Under the pieces are notes generated by a model. It ran no database searches and was not told the DNA's origin. It saw only the letters and a list, made by a program, of their open reading frames with translations. A stretch of DNA of 64,000 nt from Megasphaera vaginalis (ex Bordigoni et al. 2020) (lineage in GTDB: Bacteria > Bacillota > Negativicutes > Veillonellales > Megasphaeraceae): NCBI RefSeq assembly GCF_900240295.1, contig NZ_OEQB01000001.1, positions 186,001 through 250,000 on the forward strand, read 5' to 3'. The stretch's first letter is position 1; every line of letters begins with the position of its first letter. Positions 1-7,964 of this stretch are shown piece after piece. The translations under genes were made by a program, and so were the position numbers.

Positions 1-763
1 CGGCAATCTTGTCGATCAGCTGGCCTGTGCCGAGATCGTCATCTGCGGCAAAAACCTCGACAGCCGTCGCAATCAGAAAGCTTTTCAGCTCGCCCTGGTT
101 CCACAAGCGGAACACATCGGCTATCTCCCGATTCGTAAAATGACCGACATGTTTCAACAGCAAGTAAGCCTCGGCAATAAGTTGCATATCGGCATATTCA
201 ATACCGTTGTGAACCATCTTCACAAAATGGCCGGCGCCGCCGGCGCCGATATAAGCGCAGCAAGGTTTTCCATCTTCCGCTTTGGCGGCGATCGCCTCAT
301 AAAAGCCTTTGATTTCGGCATATCCTTCTTTGCTGCCGCCAGGCATGATAGCCGGTCCGAATCTCGCTCCCGCGGCGCCGCCGGAAATACCCACGCCGCA
401 AAAATGAATGCCTTCTGCCTGACAACGCTCAAAACGGCGCTGTGTATCGCCATAATAAGAGTTCCCTCCGTCAATGACGACATCACCGACTGCCAAAAAC
501 GGCAGCAACTGTTCCAACATCATGTCGACGGGAGCCCCGGCCATGATCATGAGCATGATCTTGCGCGGCCTCCTCAAAGAAGAAACAAAGGCTTCCAATT
601 CATAATAGGCGGTAATTTTCTCATGTTTTTCTTCGGCAATAAATTTTTCCGTCAAATCCGGCGTATAGTTATAAACGGCGACAGCCGCTCCGTGATCCGC
701 CATATTCAGCGCCAGATTACTGCCCATTACGGCCATGCCGACAACGCCGATGTCATTTTCCAT
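1..763 (-). CDS. gnd: 6-phosphogluconate dehydrogenase, 3' end cut by window edge
   Basis: Oxidative decarboxylation of 6-phosphogluconate to ribulose 5-phosphate with NAD(P)+, a cytosolic pentose-phosphate step. The first 254 residues are visible; the family is usually about 300 or 470 residues, so the C-terminal part lies outside. The N-terminus has the Rossmann dinucleotide loop (IGVVGMAVMGSNLA). The substrate loop GISGGAAGARFGPAIMPGG follows, then the catalytic stretch KMVHNGIEY with the lysine and glutamate in place. The substrate loop normally reads GGEEGAR; here both glutamates are alanine, which is unusual. It starts 17 bases after the gluconokinase stop, so the pair forms a gluconate utilisation operon. 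The start is the ATG of MENDIG. Confidence 0.95.
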   Translation of the reverse strand, partial: MENDIGVVGMAVMGSNLALNMADHGAAVAVYNYTPDLTEKFIAEEKHEKITAYYELEAFVSSLRRPRKIMLMIMAGAPVDMMLEQLLPFLAVGDVVIDGGNSYYGDTQRRFERCQAEGIHFCGVGISGGAAGARFGPAIMPGGSKEGYAEIKGFYEAIAAKAEDGKPCCAYIGAGGAGHFVKMVHNGIEYADMQLIAEAYLLLKHVGHFTNREIADVFRLWNQGELKSFLIATAVEVFAADDDLGTGQLIDKIA

Positions 764-780
764 CTTGTTTCCGCCTTTCT

Positions 781-2325
781 TCAGCATCTTTTCTTCTGAT
801 AGTCCGTAATCGCCGCAAACTCCGGCAGCAAATGGTCGTAAATACGCTCAAAAATACCGTACAGTTCTTCATATGCCGCCACATGATCGGCTTGCGGAGT
901 ATATATCTTTTTGGCATGAACGAGATTGGCTGTATCCGCAATGGTCTGCAATTGTCCGTTCGAAATGAAGCCCAAAACGGCGGCGCCGAAAGCGGCGCCT
1001 TCACTGTTATCCGGCAAGGTAATCGCTTCGCCCAAAATATCAGCCAATATTTGCAGCCATAATTCCGATTTCGTGAAGCTGCCGCTGACGCGGATATCCG
1101 CAACAGCGCCGAATTCTTTCAAGGCCAGCATAACGCTGTTTAGACTATAGCAAATGCCTTCCATGACGGCGCGAATCATGTGAGAACGGCTGTGATTCAG
1201 AGAAAATCCGAAAAACATGCCGCGCAGTTCCGAATTCCAATACGGCGCCCGTTCTCCCGTGAAGTACGGCAGGCAGATCAATCCGTCAGCGCCGGGCTCA
1301 ATATGCGCGGCTTTCATCGTCATCAAATCGTACGGATCAATATCGAGACTTTCCAAGGCGCTGCCGCCGTAATGGCAGATCTTGTCGCGAACCCAACGCA
1401 GGATCATGCCGCCGTTATTGATGGCACCGCCGGCAACCCACATGTCATCGGTCAGATTATAGCACCATGTCCTCATCTTCCTGTCCGTCTTCGGCGTCTT
1501 CGTCAGCATGCGCAATGCGCCGCTCGTACCGATCGTGCCGCTCAGCTGACCGGAATTGACGGCGCCGATGCCGACGTTGACGAGAACGCCGTCGGTAGCG
1601 CCGATAACGACAGGCAAACCTGCCGGCAGACCGACGGCCGCCGCCGCCTGCCCCGTCAGACTGCCGCTGTACGTGGTGGAGACGACAGGGGGCATGCAGG
1701 ATTCGGCGATCCCGGCATAAGCCATAATTTCTCTGTCCCAGCACAGAGCCCGTTCATTATACAGTCCGCTGGTACTGGCTGACGATCTGTCCAGAACCCA
1801 TTCACCGGTTAAATGATAGAAAATATAATCCTTCAGCGAACCGACGAACTTCATCTTCGCAAACAGCTCCGGCTGGTTGCGGCGCAGCCAAATGATCTTT
1901 GCCAGCGGATAGCAGGCATGGATCGGGCAGCCCGTCCGTTCATAAAACGAACGGCACAGCGTTTCATCCCGTTTCATTTCCCTGACGACTCCGGCGCTGC
2001 GGCTGTCGGCCCAAGTCTGCATGTCCATCAACGGTTCTTTCCGTTCATCAAGTCCGGCAAAACTGTGCATGGCCGTACTCAAAGCAATTCCTGACAGCTC
2101 CTTGTTTTTATAACGCAACTGCGTCGCCGTTTCGGCGATCACGGATACTACGGCTTCATAAATCTGCAGCGGACTTTCCTCCGCCCAATCCGGACGCGGC
2201 GTCAAAAGCGGATAAAAGGCTTCAGAAGAACAGACGTTGACGCCTTCCGCCGTGTAAGCGATCGCCCGTACCCCCGTCGTTCCCACATCCACGCCGATCC
2301 ATACAGCCTGATTTGCCGAATTCAT
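781..2325 (-). CDS. gntK: Gluconokinase, FGGY carbohydrate kinase family
   Basis: ATP-dependent phosphorylation of a sugar acid or sugar, most likely gluconate to 6-phosphogluconate, because gnd follows directly and consumes that product. About 514 residues, normal for the FGGY family. The N-terminal ATPase domain opens with WIGVDVGTTGVRAIAY. The C-terminal domain carries FTGERAPYWN, MEGICYSL and the nucleotide-binding GSFTKSELWLQ near residue 420. I chose the ATG of MNSANQ because AGGA lies about 7 bases upstream; an ATG two codons earlier and one 11 codons earlier are also in frame. Xylulokinase is the main alternative, and only the gnd neighbour argues against it. Confidence 0.85.
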   Translation of the reverse strand: MNSANQAVWIGVDVGTTGVRAIAYTAEGVNVCSSEAFYPLLTPRPDWAEESPLQIYEAVVSVIAETATQLRYKNKELSGIALSTAMHSFAGLDERKEPLMDMQTWADSRSAGVVREMKRDETLCRSFYERTGCPIHACYPLAKIIWLRRNQPELFAKMKFVGSLKDYIFYHLTGEWVLDRSSASTSGLYNERALCWDREIMAYAGIAESCMPPVVSTTYSGSLTGQAAAAVGLPAGLPVVIGATDGVLVNVGIGAVNSGQLSGTIGTSGALRMLTKTPKTDRKMRTWCYNLTDDMWVAGGAINNGGMILRWVRDKICHYGGSALESLDIDPYDLMTMKAAHIEPGADGLICLPYFTGERAPYWNSELRGMFFGFSLNHSRSHMIRAVMEGICYSLNSVMLALKEFGAVADIRVSGSFTKSELWLQILADILGEAITLPDNSEGAAFGAAVLGFISNGQLQTIADTANLVHAKKIYTPQADHVAAYEELYGIFERIYDHLLPEFAAITDYQKKRC

Positions 2326-2490
2326 CGTCATTCCTATCCCAACCCTTCTTACCGACAATTACACTGTTTATAGCGTGATTATATCGTCTCATTTTCAAAT
2401 ATGCAATGTTCTTATCAAATTTACATTCATTTTATTGATATTAATTTATCATCGCAAAACATAATGACAGCCCTTTCATTCATTCCTATC

Positions 2491-2523
2491 AAAAAGGACT
2501 CCTGACTCATGTAAGGAGTCCTT
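2491..2523 (-). terminator. Rho-independent terminator after pyrD
   Basis: A 9-bp stem AAGGACTCC/GGAGTCCTT is followed on the minus strand by five T residues, ten bases after the pyrD stop. The remaining bases up to the gluconokinase start (2326-2490) are AT-rich and hold no gene that I can support. Confidence 0.85.
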
Positions 2524-2532
2524 CGCTTAACC

Positions 2533-3447
2533 TTATTTTCCGGCCATGCCGACAATATCACGGATATTTGCGATTCCCTCGTCTCGACAATACTGCGCCA
2601 GTCCTGCGGCAATATCGGCGACTGCCCGGTGGTTGACAAAATTGCAGGCGCCTACGGCGACGGCAGATGCACCGGCAAGCATAAATTCCACGGCATCCTG
2701 CCACGTAGCGATACCGCCCAGGCCGAGAACGGGAACAGAAACGGCCCGAGCCGTCTGCCAAACCATGCGGAGCGCCACGGGCTTAATCGCCGGTCCGGAG
2801 AGGCCGCCGGTAATATTGCCCAGCAGCGGCCGACGGCTGTAAATGTCGATAGCCATACCGGTGATCGTATTAATCAGGGAAATGCCGTCGGCTCCGGCCG
2901 CTTCGACGGCCTTGGCCATAACGACGATATCGGTCACATTCGGCGACAACTTCAAAATGACAGGTTTTTTCGTATGCCTTTTCACTGCTGCCGTAACGGC
3001 CGCCGCCGCCTTCGGATCCGTACCGAAAACAATACCGCCTTCTTTGACATTGGGACAGGAAATGTTGACTTCAATACCGGCAACGCCGGCAACATCGAGC
3101 TTTTCCGCTAAAAGCCCGTACTCTTCCGCCGAGCCTGCCGAAATATTTACAAGCAGCGGCGTCGGAAGCGCCGCCGCTTTCCCCAGAATATCCCGTAAAA
3201 AAACGTCGACTCCGGGATTTTCCAAACCGATGCAGTTAAGCATCCCCGCCGCCGTCTCGGCAATGCGAATACCAGGATTACCGGCCCGCGGTAAGGGCGT
3301 AATTCCCTTGGAAATAACGGCCCCGACCTCTCCCAGTTCCATGAAATCGGCATACTCCGTACCGAAGCCGAAGGTTCCCGACGCGCCCATGACAGGATTT
3401 TTCATGGCAATACCGCAGAAATTCACGGCCAAACAGTTCCGATTCAT
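2533..3447 (-). CDS. pyrD: Dihydroorotate dehydrogenase B, catalytic subunit
   Basis: Oxidises dihydroorotate to orotate in pyrimidine synthesis; class 1B enzymes pass electrons through PyrK to NAD+. The 304-residue protein has the FMN barrel motifs [12 protein letters not shown] near the start, [12 protein letters not shown] with the catalytic cysteine typical of class 1 enzymes (about residue 130), and a C-terminal phosphate-binding [19 protein letters not shown]. The ATG overlaps the TGA of pyrK by one base, and AAAGGAGG sits in the end of pyrK, so the two are translationally coupled. The frame is open further upstream but that part only overlaps pyrK. Confidence 0.96.
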   Translation of the reverse strand: MNRNCLAVNFCGIAMKNPVMGASGTFGFGTEYADFMELGEVGAVISKGITPLPRAGNPGIRIAETAAGMLNCIGLENPGVDVFLRDILGKAAALPTPLLVNISAGSAEEYGLLAEKLDVAGVAGIEVNISCPNVKEGGIVFGTDPKAAAAVTAAVKRHTKKPVILKLSPNVTDIVVMAKAVEAAGADGISLINTITGMAIDIYSRRPLLGNITGGLSGPAIKPVALRMVWQTARAVSVPVLGLGGIATWQDAVEFMLAGASAVAVGACNFVNHRAVADIAAGLAQYCRDEGIANIRDIVGMAGK

Positions 3448-4202
3448 CAGAAAACCTCCTTTGCCGCGAAAACAGGGCCGTCCGTACAGACCTTGTAACG
3501 CCGGCCGCTGGCTTTGCCTGCAAACGTACATCCCAGACAGGCACCGATGCCGCAAGCCATCCGTTTTTCCATGGAAACCTCACAAGGAATGTTCGCAGCA
3601 GCAGCTGCCGCCGCTATCGTTCGCATCATCGCCGTCGGACCGCAGACAGCGATTCTGTCAATAGCATGTTCCTCGAAAATCTGCGGCAGCGCCGCCGCCG
3701 CGACGCCTTTGATGCCGGCCGTCCCGTCGTCTGTCGTCACGTAGATCTCGGCGGCAGCATGTTCAAAAAACCTCACCCAGAAGGTCTCCGCCTCGTTCTT
3801 ACTGCCGATCAAAACGACGGGATCCGGCAGGACATCGGCTAAAAAGATAAGCGGCGCCAGCCCGACACCGCCGCCGACGAGCAGCGTTTTACCCGGCGCC
3901 GTGGAAAAAACGCCGTCTCCTAAAGGACCGGCAACGCTGAGCAGATCGCCGGCCCGCATTGCAGTCAGCTCTTCCGTCCCGGTCCCGACAACACGATAAA
4001 TGATCGTCACGGCGCCGTCTTTAGCAGCAACGATGCCGAAGGGGCGGCGCAGAAAAACAAGACTCTTATCCTTCCGCACATTGACAAACTGACCGGGCCG
4101 GGCCTCTGCCGCTATTTCCGGCGCGTAAAAGATCATTTTCCAAACGCCGGAAATGATCTCTTCATTAGCAATGACTTCCTGTATTCCTAAAAACTTTTTC
4201 AC
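3447..4202 (-). CDS. pyrK: Dihydroorotate dehydrogenase B, electron transfer subunit
   Basis: FAD and 2Fe-2S protein that partners PyrD and passes electrons to NAD+. The 251-residue protein has an N-terminal flavin-binding barrel (FLRRPFGI), an NAD-binding domain ([19 protein letters not shown]) and a C-terminal cluster site with four cysteines (CGIGACLGC followed by a further C after 13 residues). Length and order match the family. It is the first visible gene of the pyr pair; no other pyr gene is in the window, and I saw no attenuator in the short region before it. Confidence 0.95.
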   Translation of the reverse strand: MKKFLGIQEVIANEEIISGVWKMIFYAPEIAAEARPGQFVNVRKDKSLVFLRRPFGIVAAKDGAVTIIYRVVGTGTEELTAMRAGDLLSVAGPLGDGVFSTAPGKTLLVGGGVGLAPLIFLADVLPDPVVLIGSKNEAETFWVRFFEHAAAEIYVTTDDGTAGIKGVAAAALPQIFEEHAIDRIAVCGPTAMMRTIAAAAAAANIPCEVSMEKRMACGIGACLGCTFAGKASGRRYKVCTDGPVFAAKEVF

Positions 4203-4255
4203 CCTTCCCCCACCCTTCAGACTGATAAATTTTATTTTACCATATTCGCCAAAGA

Positions 4256-4282
4256 CAAAAAAGGACCCCGGCAGGGTCCTTT
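4256..4282 (-). terminator. Terminator after small secreted protein gene
   Basis: Stem AAGGACCC/GGGTCCTT with a 5-base loop and a run of six T on the minus strand, 16 bases beyond the stop of the 4298-4681 gene. Confidence 0.85.
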
Positions 4283-4297
4283 CCTCTTGGTTATAAA

Positions 4298-4681
4298 TTA
4301 TTTGACACCATGCTGAACTTTCGCCAGAACGTCGTTCGCCATACGCGCGCGCGCTTTGATCACATTATTGCCGTTAGCTATCGATTCGGGATAAAAGGTG
4401 CTCTTGTATTTGCTTTTTTTCGTCTTTGAAATGAGCTCCTTCAACTGGATCGTCTGATCGTCAACGTTATACACATAGGTACAGTAATCCGTCGAATCCC
4501 CGGCAGACTCAACCGTTTCAAAGGTCAGAATGGTCATCCCCTTATCGTAGGAAACCTTTGCGGAGTCCATGTCAATTGCCGTGAACTGATTATACTGCCA
4601 CATATGGTCTTTCGCTGCAAAAGCAGACGCGGAAACAGCTAATGTCACCCCTAAGGCCACTAAGATTTTTTTCGCTTTCAC
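4298..4681 (-). CDS. Small secreted protein of unknown function
   Basis: A 127-residue protein I do not recognise. It opens with a clear signal peptide: MKAKK, a hydrophobic core ILVALGVTLAVSASA, and a likely cleavage after AFA. So the mature part (about 105 residues) is exported to the periplasm or cell surface. The mature part is rich in beta-type and polar residues and contains a single cysteine, so no internal disulphide is possible. It ends in a basic, helical tail. It stands alone, with its own terminator, between pyrK and lepB. Confidence 0.75.
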   Translation of the reverse strand: MKAKKILVALGVTLAVSASAFAAKDHMWQYNQFTAIDMDSAKVSYDKGMTILTFETVESAGDSTDYCTYVYNVDDQTIQLKELISKTKKSKYKSTFYPESIANGNNVIKARARMANDVLAKVQHGVK

Positions 4682-4761
4682 TGGAAAACACCGCCTTTTT
4701 GAATATCAATGTTATATGGAGATTATACCATACACGCGGCAATACTTCCAGTCAGACGACA

Positions 4762-4801
4762 ACAACAAAACAGGCGGCGCCATAAAGGCCCCGCCTGTTC
4801 A
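4762..4801 (-). terminator. Terminator after lepB
   Basis: Stem AACAGGCGG/CCGCCTGTT with a 13-base loop; on the minus strand it is followed by TTTTGTTGTTG. It lies about 30 bases after the signal peptidase stop. Confidence 0.8.
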
Positions 4802-4833
4802 CGTTTCCCGGAAATATGCAGTTTACGAAAATC

Positions 4834-5394
4834 TTACCAAATCACCTTGCCGAGAACATGGTCGATCGGAACGGGCCCGATAAAACGGCTGTCACTGCTG
4901 TGATTGCGATTATCGCCCATACAGAAAACATACCCGTCGGGGATCGTAATCTCACCGCCGCGGCTATATTCCATCACTTCATTCGTATAGGGCTCATCCA
5001 AGGCTTCGCCGTTGCGCCATACTTTACCGTCATGGAACGCCAGCGTATCGCCGCCTTTGCCGATAACGCGTTTGACCCAAACATTGCGAGTCTGCAGAGC
5101 CGAATTGAAAAAGGCGATGTAATTGTGCATCGGTTCGGCAATATCATCCAGCCAGGTACGCGTATACCGGACACGGCTGTCAATGATGACGATGTCTCCA
5201 TAATCCGGTTCCGAGTGCAAAACATGGCTCCACTTGGCAACGATGAGATATTCCCCGTTGTGCAGCGTCGGCACCATAGATTCACCGGAAACCCGCGTCG
5301 GCTGAAAAAGAAAAATATGGATCACCATGGCAATGGCCAGAGCGATTACGATGGAATATATCCATTCAAAGACTTCACGTATGACTGTATTCAC
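4834..5394 (-). CDS. lepB: Signal peptidase I
   Basis: Membrane-bound serine protease that removes signal peptides from exported proteins. A single N-terminal membrane segment (IYSIVIALAIAMVIHIFLF) precedes the catalytic serine in SGESMVPTL. The catalytic lysine is in WVKRVIGKGGD, and the conserved GDNRNHSSDSR box lies near the C-terminus. I place the start at the GTG of VNTVIREV, because GGGAGG lies 7 bases before it; an upstream in-frame TTG (5418) would put that ribosome site inside the gene. The resulting 186 residues fit the short Gram-positive-type enzymes. Confidence 0.93.
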   Translation of the reverse strand: MNTVIREVFEWIYSIVIALAIAMVIHIFLFQPTRVSGESMVPTLHNGEYLIVAKWSHVLHSEPDYGDIVIIDSRVRYTRTWLDDIAEPMHNYIAFFNSALQTRNVWVKRVIGKGGDTLAFHDGKVWRNGEALDEPYTNEVMEYSRGGEITIPDGYVFCMGDNRNHSSDSRFIGPVPIDHVLGKVIW

Positions 5395-5438
5395 TAGTCT
5401 TACCTCCCTGCGTACCAATCCATTGTATCAAAGCGAGG

Positions 5439-5903
5439 CTACGATGTAAATACATGCGAGGAAAGCAAATCCATGATCTCAGCTGCCCGGCTCTCACCGT
5501 ATACGGGAATGCCCGCTTGTTTTAATCGTTCCGCAGTTACGCCGTCGCCGGCGCGCAGGGTACGTGTAAACGTACCGTCATAGATTGCTCCGCTGCCGCA
5601 AGACGGACTCTTTTCTTTCAACAATGCCGCGACACAGCGGAAGCGTATCGCCAGCTTCAAAGCCTCCGCAGCGCCGCGTTGATAAGCGGCCGTAACATCA
5701 ACAGCAGCTGCGGTCACGACACGCTCGCCACGCCGTTCCGCCGCGGGCCGCGGCGTAGACAGTCCGCCGCCTTGTTCGGGACAAAACGGAATAACGTGGA
5801 TCTCTTCATGGGCCAAAAGCGCTTCGACGGCAGCATACGTCTTAACGGCGCCGTCATAGCGACATTGCTGTCCCAACAGACACGAACTGATAAGAATATT
5901 CAT
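5439..5903 (-). CDS. DUF523 family protein
   Basis: A 154-residue cytosolic protein of the DUF523 family, whose biochemical role is not established. Family hallmarks are visible: the N-terminal SSCLLGQQCRYDG, CPEQGGGLSTPR around residue 42, and LLKEKSPSCGSGAIYDG near residue 100. The cysteines in these motifs suggest a metal or thiol site, which is inference. It is upstream of lepB on the same strand with a 44-base gap and may be cotranscribed with it. Confidence 0.85.
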   Translation of the reverse strand: MNILISSCLLGQQCRYDGAVKTYAAVEALLAHEEIHVIPFCPEQGGGLSTPRPAAERRGERVVTAAAVDVTAAYQRGAAEALKLAIRFRCVAALLKEKSPSCGSGAIYDGTFTRTLRAGDGVTAERLKQAGIPVYGESRAAEIMDLLSSHVFTS

Positions 5904-6136
5904 TCAATGATCTCACCTTTCAATTTTACCTGATTTTTTCTTTTTTTATCTGCCTTTACATAATACTATAATGCAAAGCGGAAATATGCGGAAGTATTTA
6001 TACCTTGCAGAAATAATTTTTTTTCTTCACAAAACATATTATGTATATATTTACACTATTTATAATTAAAAATCTCTAAAAAACGACCTTCGTCAATAAT
6101 CACCTGCTTACGGACATCGTTTTTCATATTATGAAA

Positions 6137-6165
6137 TTGCAATTATCCATTTCACATACTATAAT
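6137..6165 (+). promoter_or_regulatory. Promoter of alsS
   Basis: TTGCAA and a perfect TATAAT separated by 17 bases, 42 bases before the alsS start. The rest of the 304-base gap (5904-6207) is AT-rich, with no gene and no riboswitch that I recognise. Confidence 0.75.
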
Positions 6166-6207
6166 CGGTTGCAGATACAGATAGATTCGTAAAAAAGGAG
6201 CCCACTG

Positions 6208-7866
6208 ATGACGACAACAAAAAAACAGAAAAACACGGCAGACTTATTGGTTGAATGTTTGGAAGAAGAAGGCGTTCATTACATTTTCGGCATACCCGGT
6301 GAAGAGAACCTGGCCATCATGAACGCTCTGGAAAATTCCAAAATTGAATTTATCACCGTACGTCATGAACAAGGCGCCGCGTTCATGGCCGACATTTACG
6401 GCCGCCTGACCGGAAAAGCCGGCGTCTGCATGGCGACGTTGGGGCCAGGCGCCACCAACTTGATCACAGGCGTTGCCGACGCCGATTCCGACGGCGCTCC
6501 GCTGGTCGCCATTACGGGACAGGTCAGTACCGATAAGATGCACATTACGGCGCACCAATACCTCGATTTGCGTTCCATGTTCGAACCGATTACACGCCGT
6601 TCGTATAATGTAGTCCGTCCTGATACGATCCCGGAAATCACGCGGCTCGCCTTCAAATATGCAGAACGGGAAAAACCGGGCGCAACGTTCATCGATATTC
6701 CCGTCAACATCAGCAAAATGCCTGTTGACGAAGATGCCAAGCCGCTTGCGCACCGTTCCATCAATATCGAGACGGCGCTGGAAAAGGAAATCGAGGAAGC
6801 TGCAAAGATGATTTCTTACGCCAAAAATCCCGTCATTCTTGCCGGCAGCGGCGTCATCCGCAGTCATGCCGCCAAAGCGCTGACCGTATTCGCAGAAAAA
6901 CTGAAGCTGCCCGTAATCAATACGATGATGGCCAAAGGCGCCATCCCCTTTGACAATCCCTATTCACTTTGGACCGTCGGCATTCCCATGGCCGATTACC
7001 AGACGAAGGTATTAGAAAAGGCCAGTCTCGTTATCTGCGTCGGCTACGACATCATTGAATACGCCCCGTCCAACTGGCACCAGGCTAATACGGACGTCAT
7101 CCATATCGATACCATGCCCGCCGATATCAACAAGCGTTACCAGCCGCAAGTGGAAGTAATCGGCGACATCCCCGATTCACTTTGCCGCATTATGAAAAAA
7201 GCAGCTCGTCTTGCAGAACCTACCTTTGCCATGGAGATCCGCCGCCGCATGGTTGCGGAGCACGAAAGCTATGCCAACGATATGTCTTTCCCGGTGAAGC
7301 CGCAAAAAGCGCTGATCGACGCCCGCAGCGTACTCGGCAAAGATGACATCGTCATCTCCGACGTAGGCGCCAACAAGGTCTGGATCGCCAGACATTACAA
7401 TTGCTATGAGCCGAATACCTGCCTCATTTCCAACGGATTCGCCACCATGGGCATCGCCGTCCCCGGCGCCGTCGCCGCCAACATCATCCATCCCGAGCGC
7501 CGCATCCTCGCCATCACAGGCGACGCCGGCTTTATGATGAACTGCCAGGAATTTGAAACCGCGCACCGTCTCGGTTGCCATTTTGTTACTTTGATCTTCA
7601 ATGACAGCAGCTACGGACTGATCAAGTGGAAGGAGCAAATGCAATACAAACACAGCATGTACGTCGATTTCACCAATCCTGACTTTGTCAAATTCGCAGA
7701 AAGCGTCGGCGCCATCGGATACCGTATTACGAAAACAGAGGATCTTTTACCGACGCTGAAAAAGGCCTTCGCCCAAACGAAGCCCGTTATCATCGACTGC
7801 CCCGTCGATTACGGCGAAAACATGAAACTGACGGCTCACTTACAACAGCTTATGGATACACTATAA
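6208..7866 (+). CDS. alsS: Acetolactate synthase, catabolic type
   Basis: Thiamine diphosphate enzyme condensing two pyruvate molecules to acetolactate and CO2. The 552-residue protein has the three usual domains. The N-terminal domain carries the catalytic glutamate in RHEQGAAFMADIYGR, the middle domain spans about 200-330, and the C-terminal cofactor motif runs from GDAGFMMN to NDSSYGL around residues 435-470. The length, the absence of a regulatory subunit gene and the monocistronic setting point to the FAD-independent AlsS type rather than IlvB. No acetolactate decarboxylase is nearby. AAGGAG lies 8 bases before the ATG. Confidence 0.9.
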   Translation: MTTTKKQKNTADLLVECLEEEGVHYIFGIPGEENLAIMNALENSKIEFITVRHEQGAAFMADIYGRLTGKAGVCMATLGPGATNLITGVADADSDGAPLVAITGQVSTDKMHITAHQYLDLRSMFEPITRRSYNVVRPDTIPEITRLAFKYAEREKPGATFIDIPVNISKMPVDEDAKPLAHRSINIETALEKEIEEAAKMISYAKNPVILAGSGVIRSHAAKALTVFAEKLKLPVINTMMAKGAIPFDNPYSLWTVGIPMADYQTKVLEKASLVICVGYDIIEYAPSNWHQANTDVIHIDTMPADINKRYQPQVEVIGDIPDSLCRIMKKAARLAEPTFAMEIRRRMVAEHESYANDMSFPVKPQKALIDARSVLGKDDIVISDVGANKVWIARHYNCYEPNTCLISNGFATMGIAVPGAVAANIIHPERRILAITGDAGFMMNCQEFETAHRLGCHFVTLIFNDSSYGLIKWKEQMQYKHSMYVDFTNPDFVKFAESVGAIGYRITKTEDLLPTLKKAFAQTKPVIIDCPVDYGENMKLTAHLQQLMDTL

Positions 7867-7881
7867 AATTTATTTAGCAAA

Positions 7882-7933
7882 AAAGCAATCAGCCCCTTGC
7901 AGTCAGTTACTGCAAGGGGCTGATTGCCCTTTT
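7882..7933. terminator. Bidirectional terminator between alsS and glnA
   Basis: A perfect 18-bp inverted repeat (7885-7902 with 7910-7927) and a 7-base loop. T-rich tracts follow on both strands, so it can end alsS (+) and glnA (-), which converge here. Confidence 0.9.
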
Positions 7934-7964
7934 ACAACGCCAGCGGGATGCTTTCATTTCCCGA

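Noticed and set aside
140-799. 219-codon plus-strand frame at the window start
   Set aside because: It is antisense to gnd, whose conserved motifs read cleanly on the minus strand.
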